A stretch of DNA of 64,000 bases from Cadophora sp. MPI-SDFR-AT-0126 (taxonomy: Eukaryota > Ascomycota > Leotiomycetes > Helotiales > Ploettnerulaceae), in assembly GCA_020747065.1 (NCBI GenBank), contig JAGMVK010000027.1, forward strand, positions 62,001 to 126,000, written 5' to 3'. Positions 33,420 to 44,335 of this stretch are shown piece by piece. The position numbers and the translations under genes were made by a program. The first letter of the stretch is position 1, and the number at the start of each line of letters is the position of its first letter. The notes below the pieces were generated by a model. The model had not been told where the DNA came from. It saw only the letters and a program-made list of their open reading frames with translations, and searched no databases.

Positions 33420-34790
33420 GAACCCCGTTTTTTTGATAAAGGGAAAGGGAGAAGGGATAGTTGAACTTAGCCTGGGTAAAGAGATTGCAGAGATTGTCCT
33501 GCTGAAGGAGTGAAGTTGCTGGAAGTGGCTCATTAGTCGATTGTATGTATCTTGCAGGCTTCCCTCTTATTGTGTGGTGCTGGTTTCTGCCGTTCCAAAA
33601 TATGCGAAAAAGCTAGTTCGCATAGTAGCTACACCAGCTTTTCAGTTATTTGACAACCTATCAACTCTATCTGGATTGTACTCCTGGATTATGAGCTCTA
33701 TCTGGATTGCTTACTCTACTGACGTCCTGAACACTTCATGTATCTGCTTCGCTCCTCAGATATACGGCTAAGCGAACTGCCGCTGACTTTGGACCTGAAC
33801 CGCAGGAAGTGCTCACATCAACACAATAAATATGGATATTTCCCAAGCAAAAAGGGAAAGAAATAGAGTCATCCTGGAGAAAGATCGATATGCGAAGGAG
33901 TGGAAGCAGTTGACTGTTTATTCTGCCTCAAGGAAGATCCACTCACCTGAGAGTACCTCTTCTGGCATTGAGCTAACTCCGCTGGATCAGAAAGATGCCC
34001 CTCCTCTAACGCGATCTCTTTCCCCTGCGCCTGGTTAGGGTTGGGTGTGGCTAAAATTAACCGCCGATCACCATAACCTCCCGGTATGGCGGGCACTAGG
34101 AAGGGGCTCAACTGGGCTCAATATACTAAAAATGGAGGGGGTTCAAATTCGGCTTCACTACCTAATTCTAACTAAGAAAGGATGGGTCAGAGTAAATGAT
34201 ATCCAACCGTTTCGGCTTGCTTACTCCATCTTGATGCCGTTTTCTCACTCTATTTATAGATTCCGAGTACTACAAATGCGCGTATGTCTCTTTGACATAG
34301 TGCATTCCAGATTAATCGCGTCTAGAGCAGAATGCCTGAACATACTACAAGGTACCATACGTGCCTTATTCATACTTCAAGCCCAGGTATTCCGAACTGC
34401 AGTCCTACAATTCGGAATACATGGGCATGACGTACAAGAATTCGGCATAGTTGAACTCTGAGCAAGCTGAAACTTTATATGGTGATGAAAATGATACTAC
34501 AGATGCGCGTATTCCTGTTTGACACATTGCGTGCTTGCTCCCATCTGCTTTGTTGGTTGAATTTCATTGTGAGGTTCTTTCTCGATAAGGTCGCGCGATG
34601 ATTGAAGCGCGATCCCACCAGGCACAGGAGTGAGGATAACGCAGCAGTCATCAGTGGAAACACTTGGACAATATCCTGTTTGGAGCATCTTTGTAAGACC
34701 GAGAAAGCATTCCTTAGAGTGTCGTAAACGCCGGGCGTCTGTAAAGAGGCTTGTATTATGTTCGTGGGAGGAGGGTTCTGGCTAGCCATA
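33420..34790. other. no confident gene
   Basis: Small frames only (33832-34038 plus, 68 codons, MDISQAKRERNRV; 34475-34789 minus, 104 codons, MASQNPPPTN). A direct repeat TACTACA.ATGCGCGTAT lies at about 34269 and 34496. Relics of repeats are likely. Confidence 0.4.
34085..34205 (+). repeat. dispersed repeat, copy 1 (partner 39355-39475)
   Basis: Shares AAGGGGCT, GG.TTTGAAGGGG.TCAAAT-like and the exact core GAAAGGATGGGTC.G.GTAAATGATATC with the copy just upstream of MADS-like gene 2. Confidence 0.6.
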
Positions 34791-35229
34791 GGATAGATCG
34801 ATCAGCAGGGCCTCTACAGGATAGTCAGATTAACTTAGTATATGCATTAACTAGATACGAGTCGGGTGTTTACCTGCCAAACCAAAAAATCGCGCGCGAA
34901 GAGTGTTGCTGAAGCTTTTTACGACGATAGAGGCGGTCGTGGTAAAGTAAGGAGAAAAGGGGATTGATGAGCACGATGGTGGGGTAAGTGGCTCATTCCG
35001 CCTCTGCGCCACAGGTGTCCATGCGCCCCACCAACTGACCTCACTGGTCCTATATATGCACATCCCTCCGCTCACTCAACCTGACCGCATCCATTCCATA
35101 TTCGGTCATTCCTGACTGTCATCGGGAAATGTGAATTTGTTCCGGAATGGCGGCAGTCTGGAGTACCTTTCCAATACTATTAGCGAAATTATGCCCAATT
35201 CAACTACTTTTTCTTGCTTCACTGCGAGA

Positions 35230-35680
35230 AGTCGACGAACGTTTTGTCGTATCCTCTGCGCCTGCCTGCCATCAAGCAATGCGAAGCCTCCTTATTCTCA
35301 ATCACCTCTATCAAACCTCTCTACACGAAGATCTAGCGGACACCACGGTACTCGCAGCCCGAAAATTGCCCCCTTATACACGGCCAGGTAGCCGGGAGAA
35401 GCAAGTGGAGGTATGACGGGATTGGGGGGGGGAGGGGGAGAGGAGGATGATGAGCTAGATAATTGGATTATGCCAACAACGGGTAGATAAATTCGGGATC
35501 GAAGTTATGGATAACAGACTCTGATGTGCTCGAGCGCGGATCAAGTGAAAGAGATATCCTTTGGAGTCACTCGCTTTCCGCTGCCCGATCATGATGAATA
35601 TTCTGTCCATTCTTGGACCGTCAGCAGCTCCAGGACTCTGCGGATTGAATCTTTTGCTACTTGTCATAAACCAGGGAGAG
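35230..35680 (-). repeat. dispersed inverted repeat, copy 2
   Basis: Reverse complement of 9537-9960, with about 40 bp extra near 35330-35370 and a poly-G run at 35424-35434. Confidence 0.75.
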
Positions 35681-36040
35681 AATTTGGAACAATAGCATTT
35701 GGTTGGATTCTATTACTTTATGCAAACGTTTTGCGTTCAAGGTTGAACGATTTATTGAACATTACCCCAAGAGACAAAAGACCCCATAAAATGTGTCGGA
35801 CGAACGGCTAGAAATGCTGTCTGAGTTCTTTCGAGATGGTATCCCAATTATCATGACTGCTAAGTCGATGGTTTCTAACCAGTCTCGTTGCAACTGGTTC
35901 TAGGATCCGGCAAATGCTGACAATGTTCGGATGCGTTTCGTGAATGTGCTTGAGGAGTGATTTAAGGTATGCATGGTCGTAATCGGGAATCGAGTAACTA
36001 GATCACACATCAGCACAAGTCATCTTTAGATGATCCGCGA

Positions 36041-37030
36041 TTAGATCCATCCGCACATTCTCTTCTTAATCTCCGGCCCAACAATTAGACCAACCCCAAC
36101 GCCTAGACCAGGTACCAGACCGTCTTTCTTCTCGTAACCTTCAACCCAGATTGCCCATCGCCGGGCAAGCTGGAGGTCCTTTTTGAGCGCTGCCGGGGCT
36201 GCTAATAGAGTCTCTGGATCACCATCTGGAAACATATGCTTCACGTATTCTTTGTGGGCTTTGTTGTTATCATTCTCACCACTTCCGCGAGCCTGCGTGC
36301 CGTTGATCCGCTGTCTCGTTGCCTCACGGTGAAACTCATTATAGCCTTCGAGGGTTCGGTATTCTGCTACAAATCGACGCCACTGCTGAAGGTCATCGTC
36401 CTTTTCCAACTTCCGCAAGATCAAATGATACTCGCGACGCTGAACATGGACCGGGCCGTTGATCGCGTTGCACCACTTGAAAGGCTCGCGCGACTGATCT
36501 GCAAAGAGACCATGACCTCGTAATACCTCCCAGTACTTGTCAAGGATATCAATGAGGTCCGGCCGGAGAAACAGGCTAGCAACTGTCTCTAACGAGGCAG
36601 TCTTGCCTCTCTTTCGATTAGCACGCTTCTGACACTGCTTGCAGTCGCAGCGCTTGCACATGGGGAGGTCCAGCTCAGCTTCAGAGTGGGAACTCTGGTC
36701 ATCCAAAGGAAGACTCGAACCGTGACTGACGTTCTCCGTCGAGTACAGCGAAGGCTCTAGGATCTCATCTAGGTCGTGGTTCGACGGTAGTGATACGTTT
36801 CCTGGGCTGTAGTCACTATTCTGCGTAAAGGTGTGCTTCCAAGAGTCGTCGCTACCTGGGCTACCAGAACCCATAATTAATTGGGGATCAATGACAGGAA
36901 GGCCATCATCTCCATAATACATTGCAGAGCATGCTGAAATGAACTGATTCGCGACATCCTTACCTAGCTCAGATCCGAGCTCTTGAAGTAGATCCTTAGT
37001 TCGTTGTTGCAAGTGAGGCGGGATTTCCAT
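36041..37030 (-). CDS. hypothetical nuclear-type protein with Cys cluster
   Basis: 329 residues if the ATG at 37030 (MEIPPHLQQRTKDLLQ) is used. The frame stays open 46 codons further upstream, but a TATA box lies there, so the shorter start is preferred. Residues about 125-145 hold a compact cysteine cluster CKRCDCKQCQKR followed by basic KRGKT, a possible metal site or nuclear signal. The C-terminal half is helical and charged (EYHLILRKLEKDDDLQQW). The end is glycine-rich and hydrophobic (LGVGVGLIVG). No domain recognised. Confidence 0.7.
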   Translation of the reverse strand: MEIPPHLQQRTKDLLQELGSELGKDVANQFISACSAMYYGDDGLPVIDPQLIMGSGSPGSDDSWKHTFTQNSDYSPGNVSLPSNHDLDEILEPSLYSTENVSHGSSLPLDDQSSHSEAELDLPMCKRCDCKQCQKRANRKRGKTASLETVASLFLRPDLIDILDKYWEVLRGHGLFADQSREPFKWCNAINGPVHVQRREYHLILRKLEKDDDLQQWRRFVAEYRTLEGYNEFHREATRQRINGTQARGSGENDNNKAHKEYVKHMFPDGDPETLLAAPAALKKDLQLARRWAIWVEGYEKKDGLVPGLGVGVGLIVGPEIKKRMCGWI

Positions 37031-37089
37031 TTTGGCTTGAGGCCGTGATGTTGAATGATAAAAGTGGAGGGTATGGAGGTGGCGCCATA

Positions 37090-37098
37090 TTTTATAGG
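37090..37098 (-). promoter_or_regulatory. TATA box for the gene at 36041-37030
   Basis: CTATAAAAT on the minus strand, about 60 bp upstream of the ATG at 37030. Confidence 0.55.
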
Positions 37099-37279
37099 TT
37101 GTGGGGAGCTGCGGGTTGGAACTACTCGCAGGTGGGCAGGGGTGGGTGGCCTGCCCAATACCTCTCACGCTACAATGGACATCCCACTAAAACCAGCACC
37201 AACGAACTACGAATCTACTTCGAGACCTGGTACTCGACATCCATGTCGTTGAATCACTCGACCAAAGCATCATGACCCT

Positions 37280-37920
37280 GCGCATCACTACGACAGATAG
37301 AGAGCATGAGCTTTGGCCAGTTCCTCCGAAGATTTGGGTGCCAACCATAGCCTTATTCCCTACATAGCCCCACTAACATATGGTACGAAAGGTACAGTGA
37401 CTTATATGTCCCTCTCCTTAGCAGAAGGTGTGTGGATCCCAGAAACCCATGTGCTCCCAAGAGTAGCAGGCTTCCTGGGAGGAAAGCTTCCAAGAATGCG
37501 TTGGCTTCCAGGAGCTCCACTCCTGGGAGCCCGTGGGCTCCTGGAATCGTTATGACTCCCAGGAGAAAAGGGTTTGGGAGTAATCTAGCTCTCGGGATAA
37601 CCATTTGGGACCTTGGGATCCACCTCAGATAGCTAATGAAACCTATAAACGACACCGAGGAAATCCACACTAAGCATACGCAAGTTAGGGCATATGCCCA
37701 TAAATGACGCCAAGTGTAAGACTTTTTTTTAGGCATCCGTAACTGTAGAACAACGCCAAACGCAAATTTGGACATATGCCCTCCTAATAACGCTGAGGAA
37801 ATTCCTTACTCACATAATGAAGTCACTTCGGGATTCAATGGTAAATTTTCAGCTTACTCACAAGGTGGTTTGATGCACTGCATATTTTGGGTGATTTCCA
37901 GGGTTACCCGTCCTGTGCTT
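37280..37920. repeat. intergenic with CTGGGAG-type imperfect repeats
   Basis: About 37430-37570 holds several TCCTGGGAG / GCTCCTGG / CTCCCAGGAG palindromic pieces. Open frames over it are repeat-derived. No gene supported. Confidence 0.55.
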
Positions 37921-37934
37921 TAGGGGGTCCCAAT

Positions 37935-38310
37935 GCGAAAAGGGTGCCGAAATTGGCTCCCTGACGCTGGCGCATCCATTTCGCTGGCGTTGAAAAGGGA
38001 AGCGAAATTGGCTCCCTGACGCCGGCGCATCTATTTCGCTGGCGCCTGACGGGCGCCAGCGCTTGGGAAATAGAGCAAAATTCGGCTGCCCGACGCCGGC
38101 GCACCTGCCTAAACATTCTCAACGCCAGCGTCTGTCGAGCGCCATCGTAATCGATGCGCCAGCGTGAGGGAGCCAGTTTTCGCATTCTCAACGCCAGCGT
38201 CTGGTCAAGCGCCATCGTAATTGATGCGCCAGCGTGAGGGAGCCAGTTTCTCTCTACCCTTTTGCTGCCGTCCGTCAAGCGCAGCAATGGCCGCGCTGGC
38301 GTCAAGGCCC
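37935..38310 (+). repeat. GC-rich repeat cluster with CGCTGGCGC motif
   Basis: CGCCAGCG/CGCTGGCG occurs many times, with two nearly identical ~68-bp units (TCGCATTCTCAACGCCAGCG through GAGGGAGCCAGTTT) at about 38110-38250. The sequence is markedly GC-richer than its surroundings. Confidence 0.8.
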
Positions 38311-38459
38311 AATGACGATGTTCTAATCAAAATATCCCACGAAGCTAAATGAAGTTCTGACCTTTTCGGTCAAATCATTAATACTGAAAATATCCTACCG
38401 AGCCAAATGATGTTCGGCCAAATCATCAAGACTAAAACGATGTTCCTACCTTTTTGGTC

Positions 38460-38735
38460 TGTGCAACAAGTAGTTGTACAAGGGATTATTGTACAATAAA
38501 TAGCTATACAACGAGCAATTGTACAACAGGCAGTTTTATAACAGGGTGTTGTGCAACGGATTATTGTACAACGGGCTGTTGTGCAACACGTAGTTATAGA
38601 ACAGGGCGTTGTGCAACGGGTTGTTGTACAACAAATGGCTATGCAACGGGCAGTTGTGCAACACGTAGTTATAGAACAGGGCGTTGTGCAACGGGTTGTT
38701 GCGCAACAAGTAGTTATACAACAAGTTTTTGCGGT
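38460..38735 (+). repeat. 15-bp minisatellite with GTTGTACAAC palindrome
   Basis: About 18 units such as GTTGTGCAACGGGTT or GTAGTTATAGAACAG. Higher-order repeats of about 90 bp are visible (38587-38680 against 38657-38725). The unit is a multiple of three and open in several frames. Confidence 0.9.
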
Positions 38736-38744
38736 CATAGCTGG

Positions 38745-39015
38745 AGACATCTCTAGGGAGATCATTAGCCCTAGGAGACAGACTCTACTAGGAGAATGTT
38801 CCTGGGAGGTAATACTGCATAGGAGGTGGCTCACAGGAGACTGATCCTCCCAGGAATTGTTTCCTAGGGCGCTATCACATGTAGGAGAATGCTTTCAGGA
38901 GAATACCGCTCCTCGAAGAATTCAAGTCCTAGGAGAATGCTCCGAGGATATCATAGCTCCTAGGTTAATATTGCGACCAGGACATATCTCCTATGATGGC
39001 AGTGGCTTCTAGGAG
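38745..39015 (+). repeat. CCTAGGAG/AGGAGAATGCT interspersed repeats
   Basis: About a dozen CTAGGAGA or CTCCTAGG elements spaced 15-40 bp apart. The AvrII-type palindrome CCTAGG is frequent. Confidence 0.7.
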
Positions 39016-39354
39016 AACGCTCCTTTTACAGGTCCTCTGAAACAACTCTTAGTAAGGGAAGGCTCATAAAGTCACACGTATGCTATAATCAAATGAGAGG
39101 ACATGGGTGATAATGAAGAGGTTCTAGGCTCTGAGCTCTGTTTCTTCAATTGTCTACTGCCTAAATATTGACCGAAGGAAAATACGCAAGAGTATGGTTT
39201 TGCCTCCTCGGAATGAAATACATTAAAGCGCTGCCACTCTTTAAAGGAAGCAGGTAAATATCGATTAAGGGCTAGCAGGGCTTTATGATTCCAGGAATCA
39301 TAAAACCCCTGTCTAGTCTTGTATAAAACTAGAACTAAGCAGAATCATTGTGAG

Positions 39355-39475
39355 GACAAGTGGCACTGTTAAGAAGGGGCTTATAGATCTCAGGCTATTT
39401 CTGGATTTGAAGGGGTCCAAATCTGGCTCTCGCCACTTGGATCCTGAGAAAGGATGGGTCGGGGTAAATGATATC
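39355..39475 (+). repeat. dispersed repeat, copy 2
   Basis: Partner of 34085-34205. Lies within 350 bp of MADS-like gene 2. Confidence 0.6.
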
Positions 39476-39817
39476 ACCACACGACACCACCACCTGGATT
39501 CAAGGGGGCAGATTCAGGCCCTCCGTTACCAATTCAGCCCTTCCGCTAAGAATTAAGGAGTGACGGTTGAAATGCGGCTCCCCACCACTTTGATTTGGAG
39601 GTGATCGATTAAGCTCCTCATTGTGCAAGCAAACCAAGGGTTCAAAATCGGCTCCTATGCCCCTGTGGGTCATCAATACGAAAGTCCTCATAAACAACCA
39701 TCAAAACAGGGTGTCTTTGTAAATCATGGCTCAGAATAACGGACGACTCTTCAATTCCTCAGGCTTAATGCTCGGGGTGCCTCAAGACTAACCTGAGTAG
39801 ATCCCTTTTTGGCATCA

Positions 39818-40199
39818 ATGGATAGTGTAAACGTCAAGCGAAACGACGAGAGGAAAAGAAGAAAGAGAAAGAACGAGGGGATAAACAGGAGGAAAGAAAC
39901 CTTGATTAAGAAAGCCTATGAATTAGGGGAATGCGATGGTATCGACATAGCTCTGATCATTTGCAAGCATGGCCGATACACTACATATAGTTCCAAGGGT
40001 TACGCCTCACGGCTACCGTCTATGGCAGAGATAGTAAGTAAAGCGATTGCTTGTTTGAAATACACGACCAGTGCTGATAGTCATTTAGCAGACCGCCTAT
40101 CCTCTCCCAAAGAATTTGCTGCCGGAAGACATCGAGAAGCGCCTGTCTAAACAAACAAGAGAAAATAGATTGAGAAAGAATAACGGGGAAGATGACTAG
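39818..40199 (+). CDS. small MADS-box-like protein, copy 2
   Basis: Exons 39818-40033 and 40089-40199, with a 55-bp intron (GTAAGT to ATTTAG), 108 residues. The first exon is exactly 72 codons, as in copy 1. Core: RKRRKRKNEGINRRKETLIK, KKAYELGECDGIDIALIICK, GRYTTY. The intron sits after the same Glu-Ile codons and exon 2 starts QTAYPLPKNLLPEDIEKR. Of the three copies this has the most canonical MADS core (KKAYEL, then ALII). DNA binding is inferred from the family. Confidence 0.72.
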
Positions 40200-40738
40200 A
40201 CTATTTGCAAATAGACAATCAGAAATAGTCCGAAAAGGAAACTAAAACTATAGATGTGGACGAAGTCTCGGCGTCCGCTTCTCGGATTTGATACTACCTG
40301 CTGCAGCAAAGGTAATCCGCTGTCAACCTATAGATAGCAGCACCTGTAGATCATGTATATAGAACCCATACTTCTTCGTCCATATACACTTCCCGCTGTT
40401 GTATTCGTCAATTTCGGCGAGGATTGATCGTAGATATATTCGAGAATCAAGTCAGGTCATTTTTGGCGTTTCGCCCTATAGGCATTTGGTCTAGTATTCT
40501 GCTATTAGCTGGGTCCGTCGTACGAAAAGTGATATGTATCGACACCGGGATATACTGACAAGTATGGTCGCTTTCGCTGGTCCTGGTTGTGGAGTCGCTG
40601 TTCTGCTTCTCGATGTCTTCAATTGCTTGAGCGGCTTTGACGAATCTCCTTTATGAGCTACCCCTCCTTTCTTCATCGTCCTCCCAGGGAATCGCCTTGG
40701 CTCTTATCATCCCGGTATCAACGTAGCCAGTCTCTCTT
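40200..40738. other. no gene recognised
   Basis: 3' flanks of two convergent genes. Confidence 0.4.
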
Positions 40739-41676
40739 CTAGGCGGAGAGAAAGATATAGAGCGCAAAGATTGAGAGGAGAGACGTCGCCCATAGTAACT
40801 TCGTCGAGAGGCGCCCATGTCGTAGCTCCGGGCGAAGAGCTGAGCATGCAAAATCTGGCAAGACCTTTCTTAGGTCACACACTACCTGCTCTGCAACAGC
40901 ATAGCGTTCCGACCAGCAGCGTCTAATAATCTCGCCCAACCCCGGTGGTGAGAGCTGTTGTAGATCTGGGTATGTGTGACTGCGAAACAACGCAGCGATT
41001 TCTTTGTCCGATTTCCCCTTGTAAAGCGTTTGCCCGGTGCTGATTTCGTACAAAGCCGTACCTAACGCAAATATATCATCCTTAACGTCAGGTTTCTCGC
41101 CCAGCCTCGGTCGTGGTCTGGCATATCGCGGTTTAGGAAACTCGAGAATCTCGCTGCCATCGATGCTGGATCCGCCAAAGTCGCACAGCGCAAGAGTGCC
41201 ATTGTCTTGGACGAGAAAATTATGGCAGCCCACATCGCAGTGAATAACGGTTTTCGAATGAATGTATGCTACTGCTTCTGCTACTTGTAAGAGCCATCTC
41301 AGTAATCAGGTCAGCATATAATATTGTATATAAATACAAAAGCTACTTACTCCAGTCTCCTTTGTATCCAACAAGGGGTATTGAGGCTCTTCTCCAATGT
41401 TCCTGCCTCCAGGAACTGCAGCAGCAGCACAGGCGTCGTTTGTCCTCCAGAGAGAAAGACTGCTTGCCGGTGGTATTTCAGAATAAGATGATGCTCGCCG
41501 AGTCGTTCGTATATCCTTTGTTCGATGCGTATGTGGTGTGATGCCTCGTCGAACGGAACCTTGACGGCAAGGCTGGTTCCAGCAATTCTGCTGACGCATG
41601 CGAAGGTACCATATCCGATAGCAGGGTCAATCTGATCAGGCCGGATTTGATCAAGGTCGAGTGCAACGCAATTCAT
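40739..41676 (-). CDS. small protein kinase with C-terminal hydrophobic tail
   Basis: Exons 41676-41351 and 41297-40739, with a 53-bp intron (GTAAGT to CTGAG), 294 residues. Kinase motifs: GYGTFACV glycine loop (21-28), AVKV with Lys39, catalytic loop HCDVGCHN (H128, D130, N135), DFG (148-150), then a DIFALGTALYEISTG segment of the C-lobe. HCD replaces HRD and the loop lacks the usual Lys two residues after Asp. Catalytic D and N are present, so activity is plausible but uncertain. The last 20 residues are hydrophobic (LLWATSLLSIFALYIFLSA), as in tail-anchored proteins. The frame is open upstream of Met 41676, but that Met best fits the kinase start. Small stand-alone kinases of this kind are common in fungal accessory regions. 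Confidence 0.8.
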
Positions 41677-41857
41677 GATCACACGGAGTAATGGAATCGT
41701 TAGGAATGAGTAAAGACGGTAGAAGCTCGTGGCTGAATCATAAGCAACACTCGAATTGGAATTGTTCAATTCGGCTGACTAAGACTAGCACATTTTGACC
41801 CCGCACAGCCTCAACAGCCTCGGCTCTCAGATACACAGCTCCCTTTCCTCTCTTCCC

Positions 41858-42166
41858 TTAGCGTTCGCCTCTGTCGAGCCTTTCCCTACAAATCGGACAC
41901 ATTTCCTCTTGTACGGACTTCGAACTCGACCCCATACCATATGGTGGATTCCATTGAACCGCTTCGTCGCAAAAGCCTTCCTCGTCCTTTGCTCGATCGC
42001 AGCTGACCTTAGTTCTTGTAGCATCATCCATCTCAGCGATTATTATTGGCCATCTCTTCTTCTTTTCCGTGATATGCGGACCATCGCTGAAATAACAGTC
42101 TCTATAGAGGACTAGGCTCATCGAATAAACGCACATTGCGAGGTCTGGAAGCTTTAACATTAACAT
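41858..42166 (-). CDS. ORF ending in a RING-like CPIC motif
   Basis: 102 codons ending EEMCPICRERLDRGER. EEMCPIC is how many RING fingers begin, but no further Cys/His ligands follow before the stop. Either a truncated RING gene or a missed 3' exon. Confidence 0.25.
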   Translation of the reverse strand: MLMLKLPDLAMCVYSMSLVLYRDCYFSDGPHITEKKKRWPIIIAEMDDATRTKVSCDRAKDEEGFCDEAVQWNPPYGMGSSSKSVQEEMCPICRERLDRGER

Positions 42167-42434
42167 GCTACGTGAATAAGAAAAACAAGATCTTACTTTG
42201 TGATTTAGTGGATTTCAGTGACCTCCCTACCCCATAAATGGTTCCTTTTGGAATAGGAAAGAAAGTCGCAGAATTCTTAGATTATACAGGGTTTTAAGTA
42301 GCAGGCTGTTCCCTCCTTTCGTGGAGAGCTGCATTGCATATATTAGCTGCTATATATCTTGCGCGTGAGCCCGATGCCTACTGTGAAACCGGGCGAGAAG
42401 GGCGTGTTAACACATGCTTGACTGGGGCGGTGGT

Positions 42435-42593
42435 ACGGAAGGGGGTTGCCAGTGGGTCTCGTCCGCCCTTGTAAGGCAGTAAGGTTGTTCTTCCAATTAA
42501 ATGTCTGAAGTTCTCGAATTTTCTCCATAAATTACCTTAAACATGAAGACAGAGTACCTGGGGTGAACGAGACCCACAGCGTACCCCCTTCCG
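42435..42593. mobile_element. candidate Tc1/mariner-type MITE
   Basis: Inverted ends CGGAAGGGGGT......GGGTCTCGT (left 42435-42461) and the reverse complement at 42567-42593, 27 bp with about seven mismatches in the middle. Both ends are flanked by TA (42433-42434 and 42594-42595), the target duplication expected for this superfamily. 159 bp, no coding capacity. Confidence 0.5.
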
Positions 42594-43035
42594 TAAGTCG
42601 TCCAACCAATGATGCCTCGGGCTGTTCCCCGCTCTAACTACAGTGAGGGGATTCGGTGACGAGGATCGTGGCAGGATACGCTGGGCAAAGCACCAACAGT
42701 GGAAGCTCAGAACAACAGACACCGCGTAGGATCAATTCACATATGATTTCCATTGGCGCGAATTTCAGTGATGGCTCGAGGCTTCGTACATGCTGGACGG
42801 TTCAAGAGCAAATGGCCAAAGTTCCTTGCCCTGCTTGCGACAAGTGGCAATCCATTAACATTATCTGTGGCATCCGAGTCTTTGCCCAGCGCTAAGTCGC
42901 GGTGGTTGATCATGGGGGATCAGGATTGAGGCTTCGTCAGATCTAGCCTGAAATGGACAGAGATAAGAAAATATACATTGAAAGCTTTCCAAGCATGTCC
43001 CCTCGCGCCGGAGAATCCGGTCAAATTACTAGAGT

Positions 43036-43225
43036 CACCACGGTACTGTAAGTTGAACGGTACCGTACGTGTTAGAGTACTGTCAAGGGCACGGTGCCGT
43101 GAACAGTACGGTACCGTGGGCGTTACAGTACTATAAAAAGCACGGTAGTGTAAGTTGAACGGTACCGTGGGCTTTACGGTACTGTAAAGGCGCCGTGCCG
43201 TAAACAGTACGGTACCGTACATACC
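43036..43225. repeat. palindromic GGTACC repeat cluster
   Basis: Seven or so CGGTACCG or CGGTACTG/CAGTACGG elements within 190 bp, alternating with AAGTTGAA and TTTACGGTACTGTAAA palindromes. A lone similar element sits at about 55300-55350. Confidence 0.8.
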
Positions 43226-43712
43226 TATGAGAAGTGCCTCGGGGAGATGAAAACCATCAACATCCTGCGGGGCATTGCTTCATTTCTCAAACAAAGAAAT
43301 TACAGGCGACCAGAGAGGTAGCTGGAACATGGCGAATTGCAAAAATGAAAAGGATGCAAAGGATTGTTTTCGAATCCTCAAATTTAGAAAGACAATCTAT
43401 AACCCTAAGTTCTTCCTTGACCATCGTTCCCCGTGCACCAAATCAGCACGGCCCTAACATGACATATCTCCTCCGGCTCCTGGTCGAGTATAGAGAGCAA
43501 TTTTCGGGCGAGACCACCGTGGCGTTCGTGGGGTTTCGGAAGGTTTGAAGGAGTTGGTGAGAGTATAGAGGGTTTGTGTTGTTCGCTGCAGGTGCAGCAG
43601 TAGGTGAATGAAAAGGTATGTCGGACGTACTTGAGCATTGACAATGCTTAATTATCTTCCTTGTCCCTGAGGAACAACATCAGCATTGACGCCTAGCCGG
43701 CAATAAATTTGC

Positions 43713-44095
43713 CTACCTGTGTCCACAAGCACACCGATAGAATATTGTTGTCCCTTCATCGGCGCTTCGTAGTTGCACCGCGGACCAAGCCATCTCTTTT
43801 GCACCGCATTTAGGGCATTCTCGTGATATCTTCTGGGTGTCTTCGAAGTCTTCGCTGGTCAGTTGTTGAGTTTTCGAGGTAAGCTTTTCGCGAAGGGCTG
43901 AGGGGAAGTTATTTGACGTCGTTGTCGTCGTCTCGAAGCGAGTTTTATCTGTAGCCACTCCGATTAGCAGGGCAGGGAATCATGAGGGAGCTTGCACAGA
44001 CTTTCGTTGACTGTCCCGCAACAGTCACAGTGCACTGTTTCCTCAGATGATATGTCGAGGATATTTCCACAATCTGTGCAAAAGCGTGGTGCCAT
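43713..44095 (-). CDS. RNA polymerase I subunit RPA12-like
   Basis: Exons 44095-44002 and 43948-43713, with a 53-bp intron (GTCTGT to CTACAG), 109 residues. N-terminal zinc ribbon CTDCGN..C..CG (C6, C9, C23, C26). Middle NNFPSALREK. C-terminal TFIIS-type ribbon ECPKCG, then the invariant acidic hairpin QLRSADEGTTIFY, then CACGHR. This is the layout of A12.2, the Pol I subunit for RNA cleavage and termination. Two oddities: the last Cys pair is C-x-C instead of C-x2-C, and the protein stops right after CGHR where orthologues usually continue about five residues. A second, truncated copy lies just upstream, so this may be a degenerating or specialised paralogue rather than the essential gene. 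Confidence 0.75.
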
Positions 44096-44335
44096 GGCAA
44101 GTCCGCGAAAGTCGATGCTGGACTTGGGGTGATCGTCTGCTCAATTTGGCGGAAGCATTTTAAATTTTGATCTAACGCTAGTGTGGAAATCCAGCTATTA
44201 GTCATTATTGGCTTGGCAAAAGGAACCATGTTTCAAGCCTTCCCATCATTCCTCCTTCCTTAACCCCCCCCATAGGTCCCTCTCTCCATGCCCGCTTCAT
44301 CGATCTCCTGTCTGCGTTAACATGCAAGGTCTGTA

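Noticed and set aside
36236..36523. Plus-strand hydrophobic 95-codon ORF (MLHVFFVGFVVIIL)
   Set aside because: Antisense to a well-supported gene; the hydrophobic run is complementary to charged residues.
37353..37775. 140-codon minus ORF with a membrane-like start
   Set aside because: Most of it is translation of the CTGGGAG imperfect repeats; no promoter or conserved motif.
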